Shown here: positions 50,283 through 56,729 of the stretch, one piece after another
Numbering within the stretch: position 1 is the first letter of the stretch
Layout of the letters: each line of letters begins with the position of its first letter
NCBI RefSeq assembly: GCF_900091555.1
Contig: NZ_FMCX01000006.1
Location: 1-64,000, forward strand
Source of the DNA: Micromonospora mirobrigensis
GTDB taxonomy: Bacteria; Actinomycetota; Actinomycetes; Mycobacteriales; Micromonosporaceae
Reading direction: 5' to 3'
DNA: 64,000 nucleotides
Made by a program: the position numbers and the translations under genes
The notes under the pieces: model-generated
What the model saw: the letters and a program-made list of their open reading frames with translations, nothing else
The model's database searches: none
Told to the model about the DNA's origin: nothing

Positions 50283-50581
50283 CGCCCGCGCCGCGCCGCG
50301 ACGGCGCATCACCCCGCGACCCTCACCTCACCGGCGGCCTCGAAGTCTGGCTCACCGGCACGCTGGCCGAGCTGAACGCCGCCACCGCCGCCCTGGCCGC
50401 AGCCGGCCGGGTGGTTCAGCACGGCACCCGCCGGCCGCTGACCGGTGCCGACGCCGGCCGCCACCGGCTCTACCTGCGCCTCACCGTCGCCGCCGCCAAG
50501 CAGCCGACCCGCGCCCCGGATGCCTCGCGTGGGGCGCTGATCGACCTCGACTCCGCCCGCGCCCATCGCCGGCCCGCCTAA
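50279..50581 (+). CDS. Small AICE protein, unknown function
   Basis: 100 aa from GTG 50279 (GTGA overlap). Core GGLEVWLTGTLAELNAATAALAAAGRVVQHGTRRPLTG and HRLYLRLTV suggest one small alpha/beta domain. The same sort of protein is often seen just before prim-pol genes in AICEs, from memory. Precedes the prim-pol by 38 bp. Confidence 0.55.
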   Translation: MTPAPRRDGASPRDPHLTGGLEVWLTGTLAELNAATAALAAAGRVVQHGTRRPLTGADAGRHRLYLRLTVAAAKQPTRAPDASRGALIDLDSARAHRRPA

Positions 50582-50619
50582 CCGCCGGCTCTCGGCTCGA
50601 CCCCGGACAGGAGTTCCCT

Positions 50620-51612
50620 ATGTCTGACCTGCTCGCCGCCGCGCTCGCCCATGCCGCGCGCGGCTGGCACATCTTCCCCCTGCGGCCCGATGACAAGCGG
50701 CCCGCGTTCCCTGACCACACTGCCGACGACTGCGTCGGCCGCGACCCGCGCTGCCGCGACGGGCACGTCGGTTGGGAGCAGCGCGCTACCACCGACCCGG
50801 ATCGCATCCGCCGTGCCTGGTCGCGCCGCCCTTACGGCGTCGGCGTCGCGTGCGGCCCGTCCGGTCTGGTGGTGGTCGACCTGGATGTGCCCAAGCACCT
50901 CGGCGACACCCCGCCGCCCGAGTGGGCAGGGGTGTGCGACGGATGGGGCGTGTTCGCCGCCCTCGCGGCTCGGCACGGCACCCCGCTCGACCCGTTCGAC
51001 GGCTTCGGCCCGGACGCCGGCCCTCGCACCGGCATCGACGCCACCTACACCGTGGGCACCGGCAGCGGCGGCACCCACCTCTACTACCGCCACCCGACCA
51101 GCGGTCCCGCCCTGCGCAACACCACCGGTGACCGGGGCGGCCTCGGCTGGAAGGTCGACACCCGCGCCCACGGCGGTTACGTCGTCGCCGCCGGGTCGAC
51201 GGTCGCCGGCCGCCCCTACGCCGTCGCCCTGGACTACGAGCCCGCGCCGCTGCCCGGGTGGCTGGCCGGGCTGCTCACCCCCGCCCTGCGACCGGCCCGG
51301 CGGGCAGCCGCGGTGACCCTGCCGGCCGACCGACACGGCCGGTACGTCGCTGCTGCGATCCGCCGTCAGGTCGCCCACCTTGCCGCCGCCACCGAAGGGC
51401 AGCGCAACCACGCGCTGTTCGCCTCGGCCGTGGCGCTCGGCCAGCTGGCCGCCGGGGGAGCGCTCACCGACGACGACGTCACGGCCGTCCTGGAACCGGT
51501 CGCCCTGTCGGTCGGGCTGCGGCCCGGCGAGGTGGCCCGGACGATCGCCTCCGGGCTGCGGGTCGGCGCGCGGCAGCCTCGCTACTTGGCCGACCTGGGG
51601 AGGGTGGCATGA
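50620..51612 (+). CDS. Bifunctional DNA primase/polymerase (prim-pol), AICE replication
   Basis: 330 aa from ATG with CAGGAG upstream. Prim-pol AEP domain: ARGWHIFPLRPDDKRPAF near the N-terminus, VVVDLDVPKH (about 82-91) with the metal-binding Asp pair, TGSGGTHLYYR (about 145-156) with the nucleotide-site His. C-terminal helical region (about 230-330) resembles the usual PriCT/primase linker. Makes primers and extends them at the element origin. This places the element in the prim-pol type of AICE replication, not RepSA type. Confidence 0.88.
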   Translation: MSDLLAAALAHAARGWHIFPLRPDDKRPAFPDHTADDCVGRDPRCRDGHVGWEQRATTDPDRIRRAWSRRPYGVGVACGPSGLVVVDLDVPKHLGDTPPPEWAGVCDGWGVFAALAARHGTPLDPFDGFGPDAGPRTGIDATYTVGTGSGGTHLYYRHPTSGPALRNTTGDRGGLGWKVDTRAHGGYVVAAGSTVAGRPYAVALDYEPAPLPGWLAGLLTPALRPARRAAAVTLPADRHGRYVAAAIRRQVAHLAAATEGQRNHALFASAVALGQLAAGGALTDDDVTAVLEPVALSVGLRPGEVARTIASGLRVGARQPRYLADLGRVA

Positions 51613-53168
51613 GCGAGCGGTTGCAGATCGGTAGCGGCCCGGAAACCATCCGGGTGCTGAAAGCGGCCCTGACTGATGGGCTGCTGCCCGACACCTACGT
51701 CTCGGCCGGGTCGCTGGTGCACATGGAAGCCGTGTCCGGCGGCCTGGCCACCGCCGCCGACGAGGACTCGCCGCTGCCGGTGTCGGCCAGCGTCGTCACC
51801 CCCGCCGGGCTGGCGGGGCTGCTCGCCGAGCACGCCTACGTCTACCGGCTCAAGACCCGCAAGAGCGACACCGGCGACCCCGAGGTCTTCGAAGAGGAAG
51901 TCACCCCGCCCCGGGACACCCTCGCATCGGTGCTGGCCGGGAAGACGTGGCCGGGGGTGGCGCCGCTGCGCGGCATCATCGGCGCACCGGTGCTGCGCCG
52001 TGACGGCACCCTGTTGCAGCAACCTGGCTACGACAAGGCCACCGGCCTCTATCTCGCCTCCAAAGTCGCCCTGCCCCCGGTGCCCGACGAGCCCACCGCC
52101 GATCAGGTGGCCGAGGCCCGCACGTTCCTGCTCGGCCGGTTCCTGCGCGACTTCCCGTGGGCGTCGGCGGCGGATCGGGCGAACTATGTGGCGCTGCTGG
52201 CCACGCCGATCCTGCGGCACTTCACCCGCTCGCTGACGCCCTTCGCGCTGATCGACGCGACCATGCCGTCATCCGGCAAGACGATCCTGACCGCCGGTCC
52301 CGGGATGCTCTACGGCCAGCGCGTGATGACCTGGGCCTACTCGGATGAAGAACTGCGCAAGTCCATCACCGCCGTGCTGGCCGAGCAGGTCGGCGTGGTC
52401 ATCTGGGACAACCTCGCCGAGGGCAGCGTCATCGACTCGGCCGTGCTCGCCCAGCTCGTCACCAGCGGCGTGTGGTCCGACCGGCAGCTCGGCGCGTCGC
52501 GGAACATCGCCACCGTCAACGACCGGCTGTGGATGGCCACCGGCAACAACCTGCAAGTCGGCGGAGACATGGCCTCCCGCACCGTCCGCGTGCACCTCGA
52601 CCCGGACATGCCCCGCCCGGAACTGCGCGACCAAACCGGATTCGGCATCCCGCACCTCGACCAGTGGATCACCGACCCGACCAACCAACTCACCGTCCTA
52701 TGGCACCTGCTCGTGCTGGTGCTCGACTGGACTCGCCAAGGAGCGCCCAAGGTGTCCGGGCTGTCGATGCGGCAGTTCACCCCGTGGGCGCAAGCCCTCG
52801 GCGGATTCCTGCACCACCACGGCATCGACGGGTTCCTCACCAACGCCGCCGACATCCGCGAGATCGACGAAGACGAAACGCGCTGGCGCGCGTTCCTCAC
52901 CACCTGGCACGACCGCCACGGCGGCCGAGCGGTCACCGCCGCCGACCTGCGCCGCGACGCCGAGCCGGTGCAGCTCGGCAGCGACGTCCATGACCCGTGG
53001 GATGGGCAGTTCATCACCACCCACAACGGCCGCCTACCCAACCCCCTGCAACTCGGCCGCATGCTCACCGGACAAGCCGGACGCTGGCGCGGCAACCACG
53101 TCATCCGCGCCGGCCGCAACGACCGAGGCGACCGCGCCGTCTTCTGGGTCGAGCACCACGACGGATGA
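51609..53168 (+). CDS. Replication ATPase / helicase-like protein, partner of prim-pol
   Basis: 519 aa, ATGA-coupled to the prim-pol. P-loop ATPase: Walker A ATMPSSGKTIL at about 216-226, Walker B GVVIWDN near 261, sensor-1-like WMATGNN near 308, arginine-rich RTVRVHLD near 325. N-terminal 150 residues unassigned; C-terminal part (about 400-519) may bind the repeats that start 14 bp after its stop. Acts as the likely origin-opening helicase in place of a viral-type D5/SF3 protein, which it resembles in order of motifs. Confidence 0.75.
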   Translation: MSERLQIGSGPETIRVLKAALTDGLLPDTYVSAGSLVHMEAVSGGLATAADEDSPLPVSASVVTPAGLAGLLAEHAYVYRLKTRKSDTGDPEVFEEEVTPPRDTLASVLAGKTWPGVAPLRGIIGAPVLRRDGTLLQQPGYDKATGLYLASKVALPPVPDEPTADQVAEARTFLLGRFLRDFPWASAADRANYVALLATPILRHFTRSLTPFALIDATMPSSGKTILTAGPGMLYGQRVMTWAYSDEELRKSITAVLAEQVGVVIWDNLAEGSVIDSAVLAQLVTSGVWSDRQLGASRNIATVNDRLWMATGNNLQVGGDMASRTVRVHLDPDMPRPELRDQTGFGIPHLDQWITDPTNQLTVLWHLLVLVLDWTRQGAPKVSGLSMRQFTPWAQALGGFLHHHGIDGFLTNAADIREIDEDETRWRAFLTTWHDRHGGRAVTAADLRRDAEPVQLGSDVHDPWDGQFITTHNGRLPNPLQLGRMLTGQAGRWRGNHVIRAGRNDRGDRAVFWVEHHDG

Positions 53169-53181
53169 AAACCGCTGAACC

Positions 53182-53397
53182 ATCTCCGCATCTCCGCAAC
53201 GCCGCACTAACCAGCCACCACCAGCGGAAATACTCTGCGGAGATCAGAGCATCAGGGACTATCGATCTCCGCATCTCCGCACCCTGCTGCGGAGATGAAC
53301 CCCGATTGCGGAGATAGCCCCTCAGTCGGACTCCGCATCTCCGCAAGCATTCACCCAGCTCACAGCCATGTTTGCGGAGATGCGGAGATGCGGAGAT
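53182..53397. repeat. Iteron cluster (GCGGAGAT), candidate replication origin
   Basis: Eleven exact copies of GCGGAGAT or its complement ATCTCCGC in 216 bp: forward-complement copies at 53182, 53190, 53265, 53273 and 53337; GCGGAGAT at 53237, 53289, 53308, 53374, 53382 and 53390. The last three are head to tail at an 8-bp period. The region has lower GC than the flanks. The remaining 250 bp before the excisionase gene show nothing clear. Confidence 0.8.
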
Positions 53398-53648
53398 GGT
53401 TCAGCCCCTCCCACAACGAGCGCCCACCACCGCGACCAACCCGCGTAGGCCGGCCCGCTGAGAGCCCCTGAGCCGCACCGGCCCATGCCATCACCCCGGC
53501 CCACCCGAAATCTTGCCCCCACGGCGCTCACAGCCGGCCGCTCTAACGGTCTCCATCGATGCGCCTGTCACACCTAGCAACTGACCCTCGCCCGACGAGA
53601 ACGCCCGCCACCGGCGCTCTCAACCCACCGGAACCACGGGGAGAAGCC

Positions 53649-53858
53649 GTGCCCACGCCAGACAACCGCGTCGTCCTGACCATCGAAGAAGCCGCCCAAC
53701 GACTCGGCATCGGCCGCACCACCATGTACGCCCTCATCAAGACCGGCCAAATCCGCACCGTCACCATCGGCCGCCTCCGCCGCGTCCCCACCTTCTGCCT
53801 CGACGAGTACGTGCAGAACCTGCTCACCAAACCGACCCACCTCGACCACGCCGCCTGA
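53649..53858 (+). CDS. xis: Excisionase / MerR-like helix-turn-helix protein
   Basis: 69 aa from GTG 53649 with GGGGAG upstream. VVLTIEEAAQRLGIGRTTMYALIKTGQIRTVTIGRLRRVPTFCLDEYV is the standard excisionase-family winged helix: HTH then basic wing. Directs the integrase towards excision. Stops 16 bp before the integrase, in the same order as in pSAM2-like elements. Confidence 0.88.
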   Translation: MPTPDNRVVLTIEEAAQRLGIGRTTMYALIKTGQIRTVTIGRLRRVPTFCLDEYVQNLLTKPTHLDHAA

Positions 53859-53874
53859 CGAAAGGAGCCAGCCG

Positions 53875-55086
53875 ATGGGGCGCAAGCCGAACGGTGCATC
53901 GAGCATCTACAAGGGCGGTGACGGCTATTGGCACGGTCGCGTCACGGTCGGGGTGAAGGACAACGGCAAGCCGGACCGGCGGCATGTTCAGGCGAAGACC
54001 GAGGCCGAGGTGATCCGCAAAGTCCGGGCGTTGGAACGCGAGCGCGACCACGGCACCGTGCGGAAGCCGGGGCAGCGCTGGACGGTCGAGAAGTGGCTGA
54101 CGCACTGGGTCGAGAACATCGCCGGCCCGGTGGTTCGCACGAACACCCTCGACGGCTACCGGGTGGCCGTCCGCCGGCACCTGATCCCCGGCGTCGGCGC
54201 CCACCGCCTCGACCGCCTGGAGCCGGAGCACCTGGAGAAGCTGTACGCCCGGATGATGGCTAACGGCAGTGCGGCCGGCACCGCCCACCAGGCGCACCGA
54301 ACGATTCGTACGGCGCTCGGCGAAGCGGTGCGCCGCGGGCACCTCGCTCGGAATCCCGCCGCGCTGGCCAAGCCGCCGCGCCTCCCGGATTCCGAGGTGC
54401 AGCCGTACTCCGTTCCGGAGGTGCAGGCGATCCTCCGCGCGGCGGCTTCGCGGAGGAACAGCGCCCGGTGGGCGGTAGCGCTGGCCCTCGGTCTGCGCCA
54501 GGGTGAAGCGCTCGGCCTGAAGTGGCCAGACGTGGATTTGGACAACGGCACCCTGACTGTGCGCCGCGCGCTTCTCCGGCCGAAATGGCGGCACGGCTGC
54601 GACGGGAAGTGCGAGCAGAAGTTGCCCGGCCAGTGCCCGGACCGGGCGAACGAACGTCCGGTAGCGGCGGACACCAAATCCCGCGCCGGCCGCCGCTCCA
54701 TAGGACTGCCGGACGCGCTGGTGGAACTGCTCCGGCAGCACCGAAAGGAGCAGGACGCCGAGCGCGAAACCGCCGCCCAGCTCTGGCGCGATGAAGGCTG
54801 GGTGTTCGCCTCGCCGACCGGCGAGGCGATCCATCAGGCGACGGACTACGACGAATGGAAGCGGCTGCTCAAGCTCGCCGGAGTGCGGGACGGCCGGCTT
54901 CACGACGCGCGGCACACCGCCGCCACCGTGCTCCTGGTCCTCGGCGTCTCCGGCCGCGCCGTGATGGGCATCATGGGCTGGTCGAACTCTGCGATGGCCG
55001 TCCGGTACCAGCATATGACCGACCAGGTGCGTCGGGACATCGCCCAGCAGCTCGGTGGACTGCTCTGGGGAGAAGGCTCGAAATAG
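53875..55086 (+). CDS. int: Site-specific tyrosine integrase
   Basis: 403 aa, AAAGGAG upstream. N-terminal arm-binding segment (about 1-60, SSIYKGGDGYWHGRVTVG), SAM-like core-binding domain (about 65-165), catalytic domain with R208 in LGLRQGEAL, H343-x-x-R346 in HDARH, and the nucleophile Y378 in RYQHM. A Cys-rich insert CDGKCEQKLPGQC (about 243-255) is common in actinobacterial integrases. Recombines attP with the 3' half of tRNA-Ser(GGA). Adjacent to attR. Confidence 0.92.
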   Translation: MGRKPNGASSIYKGGDGYWHGRVTVGVKDNGKPDRRHVQAKTEAEVIRKVRALERERDHGTVRKPGQRWTVEKWLTHWVENIAGPVVRTNTLDGYRVAVRRHLIPGVGAHRLDRLEPEHLEKLYARMMANGSAAGTAHQAHRTIRTALGEAVRRGHLARNPAALAKPPRLPDSEVQPYSVPEVQAILRAAASRRNSARWAVALALGLRQGEALGLKWPDVDLDNGTLTVRRALLRPKWRHGCDGKCEQKLPGQCPDRANERPVAADTKSRAGRRSIGLPDALVELLRQHRKEQDAERETAAQLWRDEGWVFASPTGEAIHQATDYDEWKRLLKLAGVRDGRLHDARHTAATVLLVLGVSGRAVMGIMGWSNSAMAVRYQHMTDQVRRDIAQQLGGLLWGEGSK

Positions 55087-55128
55087 CTTGGTGGGCCGGT
55101 TTCGGCCGGCCCACCAGTTCACAGGATG

Positions 55129-55650
55129 TCAGACGGATCTTTCGGCGGTCTGTCGCCCGTAACTGTTGCCCTTTTTGGTTTCTCTGACTCGTTGGAGCTG
55201 TATTGCGTCTGCGACGGTGTATATTGGTCCGCTCTTGGTTCTGGCGACAGGTGGCGGGAACCATGCCTGCCTCGACAACTGCTGTACTCGCTGCCTGGAG
55301 ACACCTAGCTGAATTGCAATCTCGGCCAGCGTCACGAGTTCTGGCACCTGTTCGGGCGTGCCGTCCGGGCGAACCGAAACTGAAAGCGGAATGATCTCCG
55401 CTTCCGCGACCCTCTGAATCCACTCCAGCGTCCGTGCGGCTTTGGACAGCGCAGACGACACTGTTTTGCGACGTAGCGTCTGGGTCGCCACTAGCGCAGC
55501 GCCATTTCGACGCTCCACGACTTTCCAGTCCAGCGGCAGTCTGTCGTTCCGCGCCTTGGACGCCCTGAGCGCTTGCGGTGTGCTGGAGAAAATTATCTCA
55601 ATGATCCAGTCGTCCATGAACGGCACCTGATGCGTCGGTCCTTGTGCCAT
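55129..55650 (-). CDS. HTH protein, right-end cargo of the AICE
   Basis: 173 aa from ATG 55650 (ATG 55617 also has a possible site). DDWIIEIIFSSTPQALRASKARND and the middle VVERRNGAALVATQTLRRKTVSSALSKAARTLEWIQRV form an unknown domain; the C-terminal part TLAEIAIQLGVSRQRVQQLSRQAWFPPPVARTKSGPIYTVADAIQLQ is a clear MerR/excisionase-like HTH. GC lower than the core. Starts 5 bp after the preceding small membrane protein's stop, on the same strand. Convergent with the integrase. Function unknown. Confidence 0.65.
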   Translation of the reverse strand: MAQGPTHQVPFMDDWIIEIIFSSTPQALRASKARNDRLPLDWKVVERRNGAALVATQTLRRKTVSSALSKAARTLEWIQRVAEAEIIPLSVSVRPDGTPEQVPELVTLAEIAIQLGVSRQRVQQLSRQAWFPPPVARTKSGPIYTVADAIQLQRVRETKKGNSYGRQTAERSV

Positions 55651-55654
55651 CAAC

Positions 55655-55867
55655 TTACTCGGCGAGCCAGTAGCAAAGGAATCCCTGCATCACAGGCAAG
55701 CTAGTGAGGGTGAGCAGTTCGTCTCCAGTGCGCCGGTAGACCAGGTATGAAGCGGTGGTGGTAGCGACAGCAATGACAAAGTGTCTAACGGTTATTGGAC
55801 GGCGTGGCCTCATGTTCCGGAGCCCCCAGAGGCCTTCCGAGTACTGTTCCAAGTCGCTAGGCTGCAC
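55655..55867 (-). CDS. Small membrane protein, right-end cargo
   Basis: 70 aa from GTG 55867, supported by AAGGAG five bases upstream; the frame is open further but this start is best. MQPSDLEQYSEGLWGLRNMR then a basic stretch and two hydrophobic segments (HFVIAVATTTASYLVY, LPVMQGFLCYWLA). Unknown family. Coupled with the HTH gene. A two-gene unit of a DNA-binding protein and a tiny membrane protein near an integrase could be immunity, toxin-antitoxin or defence; none is shown. Confidence 0.5.
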   Translation of the reverse strand: MQPSDLEQYSEGLWGLRNMRPRRPITVRHFVIAVATTTASYLVYRRTGDELLTLTSLPVMQGFLCYWLAE

Positions 55868-55902
55868 TGTGGCTCCTTGCTTGCTGATGAGTAGGGAGCA
55901 TG

Positions 55903-55942
55903 GCGGCGCCCGAGGGACGAGCTCGGGCGCCGCTTTCATTTT
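55903..55942 (+). terminator. Hairpin with T-rich tail upstream of the membrane cargo gene
   Basis: Perfect 12-bp stem GCGGCGCCCGAG with complement, 7-nt loop, followed by TTTCATTTT on the + strand. No + strand gene ends nearby, so it may protect the tRNA side from read-through or act as a leader structure. The rest of the 498-bp gap to attR has no gene except the arm-type repeats. Confidence 0.55.
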
Positions 55943-56267
55943 GCGGAAGGTTCTTGCCCAAATGACGCACAGTCTGTGCGACTGAGATGAAAGGGTCTCT
56001 GAGCTGCGGGGCCTACAGGTGGGCAGCTCTTGTCGGTGACAAGTAAAGGATTGTCGCCGACAACCCTTTACGTCCACCTCCCAACTTCAACGCCGGTAGG
56101 GGAGCCCACCACGGGGCCTCGCGGCGGGTGGGTTGGCGCTCCCAGTAGCTGTCCTGCCGGCGTTTGTGGTCCTTGCGGCGGCTCGGCGGGTTGCTCCGGG
56201 CGTCCAGGTGTCCTACCGCCCTCCCCTGGAGACCGGGCGAGCTTGCGGCCAGTCTGCCCGGACAGGC

Positions 56268-56292
56268 GGCAACTGAGACGACAACTGAGACG
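56268..56292. repeat. Candidate right arm-type integrase sites
   Basis: CAACTGAGACG occurs at 56270-56280 and 56282-56292, 12 bp apart, 73-95 bp inside attR. The longer GGCAACTGAGACGAC (56268-56282) is identical to 39750-39764 near attL. Confidence 0.7.
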
Positions 56293-56313
56293 GCAGCGGC
56301 CGTGGAGACGATT

Positions 56314-56343
56314 CAGGGCCGGTCCCCGTGGGGGCCGGCCCTG
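56314..56343 (-). terminator. Element-supplied terminator of tRNA-Ser(GGA)
   Basis: CAGGGCCGG/CCGGCCCTG plus CCCC/GGGG with one bulged base, 23 bp beyond the tRNA 3' end on the minus strand. It replaces the original terminator that now lies at attL. No T tract. Confidence 0.5.
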
Positions 56344-56365
56344 ACGTTCTTCCTGCTCAAGCGAG

Positions 56366-56450
56366 CGGAGGATACGAGATTCGAACTCGTGAGGGTGTTA
56401 ACCCAACACGCTTTCCAAGCGTGCGCCCTAGGCCTCTAGGCGAATCCTCC
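56366..56450 (-). tRNA. tRNA-Ser(GGA), AICE integration site
   Basis: 85 nt on the minus strand: acceptor GGAGGAT/ATCCTCC, anticodon stem CACGC/GCGTG around loop TTGGAAA with anticodon GGA (56416-56414), long variable arm GGGTTAACACCC, T-loop GTTCGAATC. No encoded CCA. The 3' half (56365-56419) is attR, supplied by the element, and the 5' half is chromosomal. Confidence 0.95.
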
Positions 56451-56530
56451 GCGAGCCAGGATACAGGTACCCGGCGGCCGGGCCACCCCACCACCCCCTG
56501 AAGATCCACGCCGGGTCGGGTAGGCTTGGC

Positions 56531-56624
56531 GGCACCTCCCGTGCGGCGGTATCTCGTGAACCTCCCCAGGGCCGGAAGGCAGCAAGGATAAGCGAGCTCT
56601 GCCGGGTGCACGGGAGGCCTTTTT
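56531..56624 (+). ncRNA. ffs: Signal recognition particle RNA (small bacterial 4.5S type) with terminator
   Basis: About 90 nt. The universal SRP domain IV is present: CCCCAGGGCCGGAAGGCAGC with the GGAA tetraloop, followed by AAGGATAAGCGAGCTCTG. The 5' CACCTCCCGTGC strand pairs with the 3' GCACGGGAGG strand, which is followed by TTTTT. Location just before dnaX is the usual actinobacterial arrangement. Confidence 0.93.
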
Positions 56625-56729
56625 GTCTCCGGGCGCCGGTACCGTGACTGCGGGTCAGGTCACGGGGTGGTGGGTGGTCACCCGCGCCCGACCGGCGCAG
56701 AATGGCTCGGTCGAGAGGAGGCGGGACGC

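Larger units (their letters stand above)
39649..56364. mobile_element. Actinomycete integrative and conjugative element (AICE) in tRNA-Ser(GGA)
   Basis: Region between two copies of a 55-bp tRNA-derived repeat; one unit of element plus att is about 16,771 bp. It carries a tyrosine integrase and excisionase next to attR, a prim-pol/ATPase replication module, an FtsK/TraB-type translocase, an SpdB-like membrane protein, and Nudix, DUF6284 and RRQRL proteins, which are typical AICE genes. No pilus or type IV secretion genes are present, as expected for AICEs that transfer double-stranded DNA by a single translocase. Cargo at both ends has lower GC than the core genes. Confidence 0.9.

Noticed and set aside
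39649..56364. Prophage
   Set aside because: No capsid, terminase, tail or lysis genes; the content fits an AICE.
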